NCBI RefSeq assembly: GCF_000716605.1
Contig: NZ_JNXE01000006.1
Span: 1-64,000, forward strand
Direction of reading: 5' to 3'
Origin: Streptomyces sp. NRRL F-525
GTDB lineage: Bacteria > Actinomycetota > Actinomycetes > Streptomycetales > Streptomycetaceae
Length of the DNA stretch: 64,000 bases
The notes under the pieces are model-generated. The model made no database searches and was not told the origin of the DNA. It worked only from the letters and a program-made list of their open reading frames with translations. The translations under genes were made by a program, and so were the position numbers. Positions 1 to 8,901 of this stretch are shown piece after piece (position 1 is the stretch's first letter; each line of letters begins with the position of its first letter).

Positions 1-528
1 TGCGCGCATGCAGATGATCGTGGTGATGAAGTTGACCGCACCGAGGATCGTGCCGAAGCCGGAGAAGGCCAGACCCATGATCCACATGTCGGCGCCGATA
101 CCCGGCGAACGGACCGCGTCCGACAGCGGGCTGTACGCGAACCAGCCGAAGTCGGCCGCGCCCTGCGGGGTGAGGAAGCCACCGACCGCGATCGTCGAGC
201 CGAAGAGATACAGCCAGTAGGCGAACATGTTGAGGCGGGGGAAGGCGACGTCCGGGGCGCCGATCTGCAGCGGCATGATCCAGTTGGCGAAGCCCGCGAA
301 CAGGGGTGTCGCGAACATCAGCAGCATGATCGTGCCGTGCATCGTGAACGCCTGGTTGAACTGCTCGTTGGACATGATCTGCAGGCCGGGTCTGGCGAGT
401 TCGGCGCGCATGAGGAGCGCCATCACGCCGCCGATGCAGAAGAACCCGAACGCCGTCACCAGGTACAGCGTGCCGATCGTCTTGTGGTCCGTGGTCGTCA
501 GCCACTTGATGCTCTTGAGGTCTCTCAC
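1..528 (-). CDS. ctaD: Cytochrome c oxidase subunit I, N-terminal part (cut by left edge)
   Basis: Haem-copper oxidase subunit I of the aa3-type terminal oxidase, an integral membrane protein that reduces oxygen and pumps protons. About 176 codons are present; the rest lies beyond the left edge. The reverse strand reads [15 protein letters not shown] near the start, then [24 protein letters not shown] (the H is a conserved haem ligand region), [14 protein letters not shown] and [16 protein letters not shown], all hallmarks of the family. I place the start at the GTG ending at 528, giving [10 protein letters not shown]; in-frame GTGs at 552 and 558 are alternatives. This N-terminus is shorter than I remember for the main Streptomyces CtaD, so this may be a second paralogue. 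Identity of the family is certain; the start is not. Confidence 0.95.
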   Translation of the reverse strand, partial: MRDLKSIKWLTTTDHKTIGTLYLVTAFGFFCIGGVMALLMRAELARPGLQIMSNEQFNQAFTMHGTIMLLMFATPLFAGFANWIMPLQIGAPDVAFPRLNMFAYWLYLFGSTIAVGGFLTPQGAADFGWFAYSPLSDAVRSPGIGADMWIMGLAFSGFGTILGAVNFITTIICMRA

Positions 529-633
529 GCCCCGCCTGTGTCCGCGCGCCACCCGCACGTCACACTCGAGTGACGCGAGGAGAATCACGAAACCGGGTGT
601 GACGATCGCCCCGGTGCCGGACACGAACGGGAC

Positions 634-1155
634 ATGAGCAACGACGAGAACTTCGCCGCTGCCTATCGCGAGCACTACTGGGCGGTCAGCCGCTATGTTG
701 CGCGGCGACTGGACGGGCGGAGCGGTGAGGTCGAGGAAGTGGTGGCGGAGGTCTTCACCGTCGCCTGGCGTCGCCGTGCGGATCTGCCGCTGGCGCCGTT
801 GCCGTGGCTGTACGGCGTGGCCCGTAACTGTCTGGCCAATGCGGTGCGGGGGTATGGACGGCGGCGTCGGCTCGTCGATCGGCTGGGCAATGACGAGGCC
901 GCGCACGGGCGGCAGGTCGTGGCCAGCCCCGATGCGGATGCTCCCGGCGGGTGGGTGCACGAGGCGTTGGCGCGGTTGTCTCCGACGGATCAGGAGGTAC
1001 TGCGGTTGACGGCGTGGGAGGAGCTGGGGGTGGACGAGGTCGCCGTCGTCCTCGGGTGTGGTTCGCGGGCGGCGGCTATGCGGTTGCACCGGGCGCGGCG
1101 TCGGTTGAGAGCGGAGATTGATCGGCTTGCGGTGCTTGGAGGGGCGGGGTGTTGA
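634..1155 (+). CDS. ECF-type RNA polymerase sigma factor
   Basis: A 173-aa cytoplasmic sigma factor of the extracytoplasmic-function group, directing RNA polymerase to a small regulon. Sigma-70 region 2 lies at about residues 10-75 ([42 protein letters not shown]) and region 4 at about 105-160 ([15 protein letters not shown], then a helix-turn-helix ending [13 protein letters not shown]). The length is typical. The next gene, 87 bases downstream, encodes a membrane protein of the kind usually co-transcribed with such sigma factors, so it may be the regulatory partner. The ATG at 634 has only a weak upstream purine stretch (aacggg). Confidence 0.93.
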   Translation: MSNDENFAAAYREHYWAVSRYVARRLDGRSGEVEEVVAEVFTVAWRRRADLPLAPLPWLYGVARNCLANAVRGYGRRRRLVDRLGNDEAAHGRQVVASPDADAPGGWVHEALARLSPTDQEVLRLTAWEELGVDEVAVVLGCGSRAAAMRLHRARRRLRAEIDRLAVLGGAGC

Positions 1156-1178
1156 TCGAGTATTCTGCGGCGCCGTCG

Positions 1179-1216
1179 TGGCTGGTCGCGCAGTTCCCCG
1201 CGCCCCTGTGGGGCGC
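1179..1216 (+). repeat. GC-rich element with hairpin between sigma factor and partner gene
   Basis: The spacer between the sigma factor and the next gene holds a run (gcgcagttccccgcgcccct) that I recognise as a common dispersed intergenic repeat of Streptomyces genomes. It ends in a perfect 7-bp stem, GCGCCCC-TGT-GGGGCGC, at 1200-1216. It has no T-run, so it is more likely a repeat, or an RNA structure that tunes expression of the downstream gene, than a terminator. Only one copy was seen in this window. Confidence 0.5.
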
Positions 1217-1242
1217 CACGGTCACCCTGAAGGAACGTCGCC

Positions 1243-2142
1243 ATGGCTGATGAGCTTGAACTCCTGCGTAGCGCCAACCCGTTCACTGGCGACGGGTCCC
1301 GTTACGGTGACGGGCCGCTTGATCATCAGGCCGAGCGCGGGCTCAATAGGCTGCTGCACGAACGGCGTTCACGGCGTCGGCGAATGCTCTGGAGCCTCGC
1401 GGCCGTAACTGCCGTCTGTGCGACCGTGCTCACCCTCGTGCTGGGCGGGCCGAGCGGTACTCCCGCCGTGGCGGCTCCGCGGCCGCTCGTGGTGCAGGCG
1501 CACTCCACCCCCGTATCCCTGAAGCAGCTCGCCGCCCTCGCCGTGGCGACCGCCGCCGACGGAACTCCCGTTCTGCGCAAGGGGACTCACGTGCAGACGT
1601 GGAGCCTCGGTATGTCCGACGACAAGCCGCCGGTCACCATTCCCGAGGAACGCATCGTGCGCTGGAACGCGGACGCCAGTCACACGGAACGTGTCGTCGA
1701 GGACGGGCATGTCCTCAAGGAGACGACGTTTCCGCCGAGTTGGAGCGATGTCCCGCCCGATGCCCGGCCCCCGCACGACGTGGCGGGACTGCGGGCGTAC
1801 CTCCAGGAGACGGCGTACAGCAAGACGCCGTTGACCACGCCCGAACTCCTCGGCGCTGTGGGGGAGTTGCTGGACCGCTGGACGCTCGGGGCGCGTGAGT
1901 CGGCCGCGTTGGCGCGGCTGCTCGCGGGGGCGGACGGGCTGCGGCCGGTGGGGGAGGTGACCGACCGGCTCGGGCGGCACGGGCAGGCGTACGTCTATCA
2001 GCGGTCCGCCACCCGGCTGATGCTGATCATGGACCCGGCCACCGGCGCCGTCCTCGGAATGGAGAGCACCTTCACGAAGGACCAGCCCGAGTACGGCGTC
2101 AAGGCCGGGGACGTCATGGACTACAGCGCGTGGACCCGCTGA
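1243..2142 (+). CDS. CU044_5270-like membrane protein, probable sigma-factor partner
   Basis: A 299-aa single-pass membrane protein. A basic stretch (RRSRRRR, about 41-47) precedes one transmembrane helix at about 48-68, so the first 45 residues should be cytoplasmic and the remaining 230 outside. The pattern of a short cytoplasmic head, one helix and a large extracellular part matches the CU044_5270 family, which commonly follows ECF sigma genes in Streptomyces. I see no zinc-binding HxxxCxxC anti-sigma motif, so a role as anti-sigma factor rests on position only. The start at 1243 follows gaaggaacgtcgcc, a good ribosome binding site. Converges with folD, whose stop codon begins at the next base. 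Confidence 0.8.
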   Translation: MADELELLRSANPFTGDGSRYGDGPLDHQAERGLNRLLHERRSRRRRMLWSLAAVTAVCATVLTLVLGGPSGTPAVAAPRPLVVQAHSTPVSLKQLAALAVATAADGTPVLRKGTHVQTWSLGMSDDKPPVTIPEERIVRWNADASHTERVVEDGHVLKETTFPPSWSDVPPDARPPHDVAGLRAYLQETAYSKTPLTTPELLGAVGELLDRWTLGARESAALARLLAGADGLRPVGEVTDRLGRHGQAYVYQRSATRLMLIMDPATGAVLGMESTFTKDQPEYGVKAGDVMDYSAWTR

Positions 2143-2991
2143 TCACACCCCGAGCTGCCGGGCGGCGGCCGTCACGGTCTGTTCCAGGAGCGTGGCGATC
2201 GTCATCGGGCCGACGCCGCCCGGCACCGGCGTGATCAACGAGGCGCGTTCGGCGGCGGATTCGAAGTCGACGTCGCCGACGTTGCCCGCGTTGTAACCGG
2301 CGTCGAGCACGACCGCGCCGGGCTTGATGTCCTCGCCGCGGATCAGCCGGGGGCGGCCGACGGCGGCGACGACGATGTCCGCCTCGCGGACCACCGCGGA
2401 CAGGTCCTGGGTGCGCGAGTGGCAGTAGGTGACCGTCGCGTCGCGGGCCAGGAGCAGCATGCCGGCCGGCTTGCCGAGGATCGCGCTGCGGCCGACCACG
2501 ACGGCCCGCTTGCCGGACGGGTCGACGTCGTACTCGTCGAGCAGCCGCATGATCCCGCCGGGCGTGCAGGACACGAAGCCCGGCAGGCCGAAGCTCATCG
2601 ACGCGAACGACGCGAAGGTGACGCCGTCCACGTCCTTCTCCGCCGCGATCGCCTCGAACGCGGCCCGCTCGTCGATGTGTTGGCCCATCGGGTGCTGGAG
2701 CAGGATGCCGTGCACGGCGGGGTCGGCGGAGAGTTCGTCGAGGGTGCCGACCAGTTCGGCGGTGGTCGTGGCGGCGGGCAGCTCGACGTGCCGGGACTCG
2801 ATGCCGGCCTTGCGGCTGCGGTTCTGCTTCATCCGGACGTACGTGACGGAGGCCGGGTCCGCGCCGACCAGGACCGTCGCGAGACAGGGCGCCGTACCGG
2901 TGCGCCGCGTGAGGTCGGCGGCCTTCTTCGCGGTGTCCTCGACGATGCGCCGCGCGAGCGCGGTGCCGTCCATGAGGCGTGCCTGGGACAT
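2143..2991 (-). CDS. folD: Methylenetetrahydrofolate dehydrogenase / methenyltetrahydrofolate cyclohydrolase
   Basis: A 282-aa cytoplasmic bifunctional enzyme that interconverts 5,10-methylene-, 5,10-methenyl- and 10-formyl-tetrahydrofolate with NADP, supplying one-carbon units for purines. Seen: the active-site YVRMK with the catalytic lysine, GILLQHPM, EKDVDGV, the dinucleotide-binding VVGRSAILGKPAG, DAGYNAGNVGDVDF and the C-terminal TPVPGGVGPMT. The start at 2991 follows ctcaggagtggatc, with a clear ribosome binding site. An open frame runs further upstream but would translate through the ZTP-type riboswitch at 3017-3095, so the longer version is rejected. Expression is probably raised when ZTP accumulates under folate stress. 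Confidence 0.96.
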   Translation of the reverse strand: MSQARLMDGTALARRIVEDTAKKAADLTRRTGTAPCLATVLVGADPASVTYVRMKQNRSRKAGIESRHVELPAATTTAELVGTLDELSADPAVHGILLQHPMGQHIDERAAFEAIAAEKDVDGVTFASFASMSFGLPGFVSCTPGGIMRLLDEYDVDPSGKRAVVVGRSAILGKPAGMLLLARDATVTYCHSRTQDLSAVVREADIVVAAVGRPRLIRGEDIKPGAVVLDAGYNAGNVGDVDFESAAERASLITPVPGGVGPMTIATLLEQTVTAAARQLGV

Positions 2992-3016
2992 GATCCACTC
3001 CTGAGCTGGTTGACCA

Positions 3017-3095
3017 ATCGCCCAGGCGCACGGCATCGACTCCGCGTGGGCCGCTCCACGGTGGTGCTCCACCTCAGCGCCAGTCACGGCCCACG
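3017..3095 (-). promoter_or_regulatory. ZTP (pfl-motif) riboswitch upstream of folD
   Basis: Read on the reverse strand, a perfect 9-bp stem CGTGGGCCG / CGGCCCACG (3087-3095 with 3045-3053) encloses the conserved GACTGGCG, a hairpin GGTGG-AGCA-CCACC and GGAGCGG. After a short linker come TGCCG and CGCCTGGGCG (3019-3028), the 3' conserved block that forms the pseudoknot in the pfl/ZTP class. It lies about 28 bases before the folD start, which leaves little room for an intrinsic terminator and suggests control of translation initiation. pfl-motif RNAs are known upstream of folate and purine genes including folD. Boundaries are approximate. Confidence 0.85.
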
Positions 3096-3346
3096 ATCAG
3101 CCTAACCGACAGTCCTACGACAGCCCCGGCCCGCTCACCCGCGCCGGGCGTCCCGGGTCCGGCCGACCGGAGGCGTGCGGGACCGTGCCGCCCGCAGCAC
3201 CGAACCCAGCAGGGCGGCGGACGCCCGCAGACCCGCTGCGGAGACCGGTGCCCGGCGCCGAGTCGCAGCGGAGCGCGCGGGTACCGTGCTCGCCGAGAAG
3301 GTCCAGGTCAGACGGGTGCTGATCCGGACCTTCGGCACCAGTCCCG

Positions 3347-3712
3347 CTAGCCGTCCCATGCCTGGATCATGGTCTGCCGGGTGATCTTGCCGTCCTCCAG
3401 CAGGAGCATCGACTCGGCGAGGACACGGGCCCCGTCCGGGTACTGACACGACTCGCTGTAGGCGACCCGGTCCCCTTGTACGACGCACTCCTCCAGCTTG
3501 TGCGTCATGTCGCGGCTGTAGACGTCGGCGAGCATCGCGCCGATCTCGTCCCGGCCGTGCAGGACCTTGGGGTGGCTGGGCTGGGTCTGGTGGTCGACGA
3601 CGTGGATCTCGGCGTCGTCCGCGTAGAGCGACAGAAGTGTCGCCGCTGTGTGCTCTTCGATGCCCCGGCGCAGGGCTTCGGAGTCGAAGCCGGGGCGTGC
3701 CGCGGTGCCCAT
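3347..3712 (-). CDS. SnoaL-like / NTF2-fold protein
   Basis: A 121-aa protein of the SnoaL/NTF2 cone fold. The frame reads a helical N-terminus (ALRRGIEEHTAATLLSLYADDAEI), then HGRDEIGAMLADV and a C-terminal strand region ending RQTMIQAWDG, as in ketosteroid-isomerase-like small proteins. Such proteins are enzymes or ligand binders and the substrate cannot be read from sequence. The start at 3712 follows ccgaggaggtcacc, a strong ribosome binding site, and is preferred over upstream codons in the same frame. It stands alone between folD and a divergent secreted-protein gene. The stretch 3096-3346 downstream shows nothing I can support. Confidence 0.8.
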   Translation of the reverse strand: MGTAARPGFDSEALRRGIEEHTAATLLSLYADDAEIHVVDHQTQPSHPKVLHGRDEIGAMLADVYSRDMTHKLEECVVQGDRVAYSESCQYPDGARVLAESMLLLEDGKITRQTMIQAWDG

Positions 3713-3883
3713 GGTGACCTCCTCGGAGGGCCGCGGCCCACACCGGAGCGAGCCGCGACGGGCCTCTCCTACGAGACTCCTCCGCCTTGCCGCGGTCGGC
3801 AAACCGGGCGGCGCGCTCCGCCTCACGGGTGAGCGGTGCCCGGTACCCGTGACCGCGCGGGGACCGGCCGCGTTGCTGAGGGC

Positions 3884-4180
3884 ATGATCTCAACACGACG
3901 TATTGCCGCCGCCGTTGGTCTCGCCGTCGGGGTCACCGGCCTCGTCGCGCCGATGGCGAACGCCGCCGACGCGCCCGCCTTCAAGGACGGCAAGGTCAGC
4001 CCCGTCGCCCTGCTGGACTCGCTCGCGGTGAGTGAGATCCCCGCCGAGCACCGGGCGGAGGTCCCGAAGGTCGCCAACCAGCTGCAGGGACTGAACCACC
4101 TGAACGACCTCCAGCAGTTGCACCAGGTCACCGACATGGCCGCGCCGGTCACGGGACTCCTCCCCAGCATCGAGCCGTGA
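3884..4180 (+). CDS. Small secreted protein of unknown function
   Basis: A 98-aa precursor. Residues 1-27 form a signal peptide: MISTRR, a hydrophobic core, and a likely cleavage after ANA. The mature part is about 70 residues, rich in charged and amphipathic helical sequence (QLQGLNHLNDLQQLHQVTDM) with no cysteines and no recognised domain. Small secreted helical proteins of this kind are common in Streptomyces and usually unnamed. The start at 3884 follows gctgagggc; an in-frame ATG further upstream would bury the signal peptide and is rejected. A hairpin at 4218-4243 follows. Confidence 0.75.
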   Translation: MISTRRIAAAVGLAVGVTGLVAPMANAADAPAFKDGKVSPVALLDSLAVSEIPAEHRAEVPKVANQLQGLNHLNDLQQLHQVTDMAAPVTGLLPSIEP

Positions 4181-4217
4181 GCCCGCGGTACTGATCCCGC
4201 GGAGCACGCGGACCTCG

Positions 4218-4243
4218 AGGGTCGTCCGGAAACGGGCGGCCCT
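4218..4243. terminator. Hairpin between convergent genes
   Basis: Two 11-base arms, AGGGTCGTCCG and CGGGCGGCCCT, pair around a GAAA loop with two G-U-compatible mismatches. It sits between the convergent secreted-protein gene (+) and ABC transporter gene (-). There is no T-run, as is usual in Streptomyces, so function as a bidirectional terminator is inferred. Confidence 0.5.
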
Positions 4244-4259
4244 CAGCCGTGCCCCAGGA

Positions 4260-6014
4260 TCAGCCCGCCGTCGCCAGGAACTGCGTCGCCGCCAGCTCCG
4301 CGTAGAGCGGGTCGGCCGTCACCAGTTCCCGGTGCGTGCCCACCGCGCGGACCCGGCCCGCGTCCATGACGACGATCCGGTCGGCCATCGTCACCGTGGA
4401 CAGCCGGTGCGCGACGACCAGGACCGTCGTCGTACGGGCCACCTCGGCGACGGTGTCGCGCAGGGCCGCCTCGTTCACCGCGTCGAGCTGCGAGGTCGCC
4501 TCGTCCAGGAGGAGCAGGCGGGGGTGGCGCAGGAGCGCGCGGGCGATGGCGACGCGCTGGCGTTCGCCGCCGGAGAGGCGGGTGCCGCGGTGGCCGACCA
4601 GGGTGTCGACGCCCTTCGGCAGCCGGGCGAGCAGGCCGTCGAGGCGGGTCGTCTTCAGGACGCGGGTCACGGCGTCGTCGTCCGCGTCCGGGTTGCCGAG
4701 CAGCAGGTTGTCGCGCAGGGAACCCGACAGGACCGGGGCGTCCTGCTCCACATACCCGATGGCGGACCGGAGTTGGGACAGGTCCCAGTCCGCCAGGTCC
4801 CGGCCGTCGAGGGTGATCGCGCCGGACTCGGGGTCGTAGAAACGCTCGATGAGGGAGAACACCGTGGTCTTGCCCGCGCCGGACGGGCCGACGAACGCCG
4901 TCATGCCCTGGGCCGGTATCGCGAAGGTCACGCCGTGGTGGACGTAGGGGAGGTCGTCGGCGTAGCGGAAGCGGACGTCGTCGAAGGCGAGGGCCGCGGG
5001 TTCGGCGCCGGGGGAGGGCAACTGGGCGGGCGGGGACGGGGGTTCGGCGGGGAGGTGGAGCGCCTCCTGGATGCGAGCGAGGGCCGCGGCGCCCGTCTGG
5101 TACTGGGTGATCGCGCCGACTACCTGCTGGATCGGCTGCATGAGATAGAAGACGTAGAGGAGGAAGGCGACCAGCGTGCCGATGTTGATCGCGCCCGTCG
5201 CCACCCGTGCGCCGCCCACCGCGAGGACGGTGATGAAGGCGACCTGCATCGACAGTGCCGCCGTATTGCCCGCGGCGGCACTCCACTTGGCGGCCCGCAC
5301 ACTCTGCCGCCACGACTCCTCGGCCGCCGCGTGCAGGGTGCGTTCCTCACGGTCCTCGGCGCCGGACGCCTTCACCGTGCGCAGCGCGCCCAGGATCCGC
5401 TCCAGCGAGGCGCCCATCACGCCGACCGCGTCCTGCGCCTGCCTGCTGGCCCGGTTGATGCGCGGCAGGATCAGGGTGAGCACGGTGCCCGCGCCCGCGA
5501 TCACGGCCAGGGTGACGCCGAGCAGTACCGGGTCAACCACCCCCATCATGACGACAGTTGCGACGAGCGTGAGCCCTCCGGTGCCCAGGCCGACCAGCGA
5601 GTCCGTGGTGACCTCGCGCAGGAGGGTGGTGTCCGAGGTGATGCGGGCCATCAGGTCGCCGGGCTCGCTGCGGTCCACGGCGGAGATCCGCAGCCGCAGC
5701 AGATACGACGACAGGTTGCGCCGGGCGCCGAGCACCACCGACTCCGCGGTCCGCCGCAGAACGTAGGAACCCAGCGCGCCCAGCGCCGCGTTGGCGACCA
5801 CCAGCGCCGACATCGCGAGGAGGGCCCCGGTGATCGTCCGGTCGTGCGAGAGGTCGTCGATGAGCCCCCGCGCCACCAGCGGAAGCAGCAGCCCGGTGCC
5901 CCCGGTGACCAGCGAAAGCAGCGCGCCCGCCAACAGGGCCCAGCGGTGCGGCCGTACGTAGTCGAGGAGAAGCCGCCAGGCCGGCGGACCGCTCTGCGTC
6001 CCTGCGATGCTCAC
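4260..6014 (-). CDS. ABC exporter half-transporter (fused membrane and ATPase domains)
   Basis: A 584-aa half-transporter expected to act as a dimer in the membrane and export drugs, lipids or peptides. Residues about 20-305 form a six-helix type I exporter membrane domain. The ATPase domain at about 340-580 has Walker A GPSGAGKT (376-383), the signature LSGGERQR (480-487), Walker [10 protein letters not shown] (500-508) and the H-loop AHR near 537. The start is a GTG at 6014 (VSIAGTQSG) after gaggagcgcc. All ATPase motifs are intact. No partner half-transporter or dedicated substrate gene is adjacent, so a homodimer is likely and the substrate is unknown. The divergent neighbour is the mycothiol dehydrogenase. 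Confidence 0.93.
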   Translation of the reverse strand: MSIAGTQSGPPAWRLLLDYVRPHRWALLAGALLSLVTGGTGLLLPLVARGLIDDLSHDRTITGALLAMSALVVANAALGALGSYVLRRTAESVVLGARRNLSSYLLRLRISAVDRSEPGDLMARITSDTTLLREVTTDSLVGLGTGGLTLVATVVMMGVVDPVLLGVTLAVIAGAGTVLTLILPRINRASRQAQDAVGVMGASLERILGALRTVKASGAEDREERTLHAAAEESWRQSVRAAKWSAAAGNTAALSMQVAFITVLAVGGARVATGAINIGTLVAFLLYVFYLMQPIQQVVGAITQYQTGAAALARIQEALHLPAEPPSPPAQLPSPGAEPAALAFDDVRFRYADDLPYVHHGVTFAIPAQGMTAFVGPSGAGKTTVFSLIERFYDPESGAITLDGRDLADWDLSQLRSAIGYVEQDAPVLSGSLRDNLLLGNPDADDDAVTRVLKTTRLDGLLARLPKGVDTLVGHRGTRLSGGERQRVAIARALLRHPRLLLLDEATSQLDAVNEAALRDTVAEVARTTTVLVVAHRLSTVTMADRIVVMDAGRVRAVGTHRELVTADPLYAELAATQFLATAG

Positions 6015-6172
6015 GGCGCTCCTCGGGAGTCGGTCGGAACCTTCAGGCTACGTCGGCCGCGATCGTTCGCGGTGACGGTCAGGGGGCGTGGCCGGGACGT
6101 CAGCGTGCCCTTACCGATCAGTCACGCGTAGGGTCGGAGGCAGGGACAACGGCGACGAAAGGGTTCAGGACC

Positions 6173-7261
6173 ATGGCGCAGGAAGTACGCGGCGTGATCG
6201 CACCGGGCAAGAACGAGCCGGTCCGGGTCGAGACGATCGTCGTACCCGACCCCGGACCCGGCGAGGCCGTGGTGAAGGTACAGGCCTGCGGGGTCTGTCA
6301 TACCGACCTGCACTACAAACAGGGCGGCATCAGCGACGACTTCCCGTTCCTGCTCGGGCACGAGGCCGCAGGCGTTGTGGAGTCGGTCGGAGAGGGCGTC
6401 ACCGACGTGGCCCCCGGTGACTTCGTGATCCTCAACTGGCGTGCCGTGTGCGGCAATTGCCGCGCCTGTCTGCGGGGCCGCCCCTGGTACTGCTTCAACA
6501 CCCACAACGCCAAGCAGAAGATGACCCTCGCCTCGACCGGCCAGGAACTCTCCCCGGCCCTGGGCATCGGAGCCTTCGCCGACAAGACGTTGGTCGCGGC
6601 CGGGCAGTGCACCAAGGTCGACCCGTCCGTCTCCCCGGCCGTCGCCGGGCTGTTGGGCTGCGGGGTCATGGCCGGTATCGGCGCCGCCATCAACACCGGC
6701 AACGTCGGCCGCGGTGACACTGTCGCGGTCATCGGGTGCGGTGGAGTCGGTGACGCGGCGATCGCCGGGTCCAGGCTCGCGGGCGCGGCACGGATCATCG
6801 CCGTGGACATCGACGACCGCAAGCTGGAGAAGGCCCGTTCCATGGGGGCCACGCACACCGTCAACTCCAAGACGAGCGACCCCGTCGAGGCGATCCGCGA
6901 GCTGACCGGTGGCTTCGGCGCCGATGTCGTCATCGAGGCGGTCGGCCGCCCGGAGACGTACAAACAGGCCTTCTATGCCCGGGACTTGGCGGGCACGGTC
7001 GTGCTCGTCGGTGTGCCCACGCCCGAGATGAAGCTCGAACTCCCGCTGCTGGACGTCTTCGGGCGGGGTGGTTCGCTCAAGTCGTCGTGGTACGGCGACT
7101 GTCTGCCCTCCCGCGACTTCCCGATGCTGATCGACCTGCATCAGCAAGGGCGCCTGGACCTGGGCGCGTTCGTCACGGAGACGATCCAACTCGACGAGGT
7201 GGAGAAGGCGTTCGAGCGGATGCACGGTGGCGATGTGCTGCGTTCGGTGGTGGAGCTGTGA
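6173..7261 (+). CDS. S-(hydroxymethyl)mycothiol dehydrogenase
   Basis: A 362-aa zinc-dependent medium-chain alcohol dehydrogenase that oxidises the formaldehyde-mycothiol adduct with NAD, the actinobacterial counterpart of glutathione-dependent formaldehyde dehydrogenase. Seen: catalytic zinc region [14 protein letters not shown] (from residue 39) and GHEAAG, structural zinc cysteines in [15 protein letters not shown], and the Rossmann motif [11 protein letters not shown]. The ending in [16 protein letters not shown] and the DFVILNW stretch fit the MSH-dependent group. Its stop overlaps the next ATG by one base (7261), so the two are translationally coupled. The next protein, an MBL-fold hydrolase, probably handles the thioester product. 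Confidence 0.93.
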   Translation: MAQEVRGVIAPGKNEPVRVETIVVPDPGPGEAVVKVQACGVCHTDLHYKQGGISDDFPFLLGHEAAGVVESVGEGVTDVAPGDFVILNWRAVCGNCRACLRGRPWYCFNTHNAKQKMTLASTGQELSPALGIGAFADKTLVAAGQCTKVDPSVSPAVAGLLGCGVMAGIGAAINTGNVGRGDTVAVIGCGGVGDAAIAGSRLAGAARIIAVDIDDRKLEKARSMGATHTVNSKTSDPVEAIRELTGGFGADVVIEAVGRPETYKQAFYARDLAGTVVLVGVPTPEMKLELPLLDVFGRGGSLKSSWYGDCLPSRDFPMLIDLHQQGRLDLGAFVTETIQLDEVEKAFERMHGGDVLRSVVEL

Positions 7262-7890
7262 TGGGCGCTCGTATCGAACACCTCGTCACCTCAGGGCAGT
7301 TCAGCCTCGACGGCGGTACCTGGGACGTCGACAACAACGTGTGGATCGTGGGCGACGACCACGAGGTCGTCGTCATCGACGCGGCCCATGACGCCGACGC
7401 CATCCTCGCGGCGATCGGCGACCGCAGGCTGACCGCGATCATCTGCACCCACGCGCACAACGACCACATCGACGCCGCGCCGGAACTCGCCGACCGCACC
7501 GGTGCCACGATCTGGCTGCACCCCGACGACCTGCCCCTGTGGAAGCAGACCCACCCCGACCGCGACCCCGACGCCCATCTCGCCGACGGCCAGGTGATCG
7601 AGGCCGCGGGCGCCGACCTGAAGGTCCTGCACACGCCGGGACACGCGCCCGGCGCGGTCTGCCTGTACGACCCCGGGCTCGGCACGGTCTTCACCGGCGA
7701 CACCCTCTTCCACGGTGGCCCGGGCGCCACGGGACGGTCGTACTCCCACTTCCCGACGATCATCGACTCCATCCGGGACCGGTTGCTGACCCTCCCGCCG
7801 GAGACGAAGGTGCTCACCGGACACGGCGACTCGACGACCGTCGGGGCGGAGGCCGCACACCTGGAGGAGTGGATCGCGCGGGGTCACTGA
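7261..7890 (+). CDS. MBL-fold hydrolase (probable mycothiol thioester hydrolase)
   Basis: A 209-aa metallo-beta-lactamase-fold enzyme. The metal motif is THAHNDH (HxHxDH), with further ligands in HTPGHAPGAV, FTGDTLF and LTGHGDSTT. These are the glyoxalase II type metal ligands. It overlaps the upstream dehydrogenase gene by one base, and this pairing recurs in actinobacteria, so hydrolysis of S-formylmycothiol or a related mycothiol thioester is the likely job. That assignment is inferred from context. The frame is open further upstream, but only the ATG at 7261 is compatible with the overlapping dehydrogenase and gives the normal family N-terminus. Confidence 0.88.
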   Translation: MGARIEHLVTSGQFSLDGGTWDVDNNVWIVGDDHEVVVIDAAHDADAILAAIGDRRLTAIICTHAHNDHIDAAPELADRTGATIWLHPDDLPLWKQTHPDRDPDAHLADGQVIEAAGADLKVLHTPGHAPGAVCLYDPGLGTVFTGDTLFHGGPGATGRSYSHFPTIIDSIRDRLLTLPPETKVLTGHGDSTTVGAEAAHLEEWIARGH

Positions 7891-7977
7891 GACACCGGCG
7901 AATACCCGACAGAAGGTGTCCGGCTTCTCCTGCACGATCGACATGACAGCGAGTCGAACGAGCACGGGAGGCCGGAC

Positions 7978-8892
7978 ATGCCGGGTCCACTGGAAGGCAA
8001 GGTCGCGCTGGTCGCGGGGGCGACGCGCGGAGCGGGACGCGGGATCGCCGTGGAACTGGGCGCGGCCGGCGCCACCGTCTACGTGAGCGGTCGCAGCACC
8101 CGCGCGCAGCGCTCCGAGTACGACCGGCCCGAGACCGTCGAGGACACCGCCGACCTCGTCACCGCGGCCGGCGGCCGGGGTATCGCCGTCCCCACCGACC
8201 ACCTGGAGCCCTCGGCCGTCCGGGCCCTCGTCGACCGGATCGACGAAGAACAGGGCCGCCTCGACCTCCTCGTCAACGACATCTGGGGCGGCGAGCACCT
8301 CTTCGCCTGGGACACCCCCGTGTGGGAACACGACCTCGACAAGGGGCTCCGGATCCTGCGGCTGGCGGTCGAGACGCACGCGATCACCAGCCACCACGCG
8401 CTGCCCCTGCTGCTGCGCAGGCCCGGCGGCCTGGTCGTCGAGATGACCGACGGGACCGCCGAGTACAACCGCGACACCTACCGCGTCTCCTTCTTCTACG
8501 ACCTCGCCAAGACGTCCGTCCTGCGCATGGCCTTCGCCCTCGGCCACGAACTCGGTCAACGCGGCGCCACCGCCGTCGCGTTGACCCCGGGCTGGCTGCG
8601 CTCGGAGATCATGCTCGACCAGTTCGGCGTGCGCGAGGACAACTGGCGCGACGCCCTGGCCCAAGTCCCGCACTTCGCCATCTCGGAGACCCCGCGCTAT
8701 GTCGGCCGCGCTGTCGCCGCCCTCGCCGCCGACCCCCAAGTGGCCCGCTGGAACGGGCAGTCGCTGTCCAGCGGCGGACTCGCCCCGGTGTACGGCTTCA
8801 CGGACCTCGACGGCAGCCACCCGGACGCGTGGCGGTACCTGGTGGAGGTACAGGACGCGGGGAAGCCGGCGGACGTGACCGGCTACCGGTGA
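7978..8892 (+). CDS. Short-chain dehydrogenase/reductase
   Basis: A 304-aa SDR oxidoreductase, cytoplasmic. The cofactor motif is GATRGAGRGIA (about residues 14-24), the YxxxK pair is YDLAK at about 179-183, and PGWLRSEIML follows it as in the DHRS1-like group. The usual NAG motif is replaced by NDIWGGE, typical of that group, whose substrates are mostly unknown. Length is at the upper end for classical SDRs because of an extended C-terminus (TDLDGSHPDAWRYL). The start at 7978 follows gggaggccggac. It stands alone between the formaldehyde pair and a convergent small membrane protein. Confidence 0.88.
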   Translation: MPGPLEGKVALVAGATRGAGRGIAVELGAAGATVYVSGRSTRAQRSEYDRPETVEDTADLVTAAGGRGIAVPTDHLEPSAVRALVDRIDEEQGRLDLLVNDIWGGEHLFAWDTPVWEHDLDKGLRILRLAVETHAITSHHALPLLLRRPGGLVVEMTDGTAEYNRDTYRVSFFYDLAKTSVLRMAFALGHELGQRGATAVALTPGWLRSEIMLDQFGVREDNWRDALAQVPHFAISETPRYVGRAVAALAADPQVARWNGQSLSSGGLAPVYGFTDLDGSHPDAWRYLVEVQDAGKPADVTGYR

Positions 8893-8901
8893 CGTGCGAG
8901 G

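Noticed and set aside
2992..3087. N-terminal extension of FolD
   Set aside because: It would translate the ZTP-type riboswitch; the normal FolD start follows a good ribosome binding site at 2991.
3096..3346. Possible gene between folD and the SnoaL-like gene
   Set aside because: Short open frames exist on both strands but are Arg/Ala-rich, with no ribosome binding site or recognisable sequence.
4332..6131. Long + strand open frame of 599 codons opposite the ABC transporter gene
   Set aside because: Composition is Arg/Gly/His-rich and domain-free, a mirror of high-GC coding on the other strand, where the ABC motifs are perfect.
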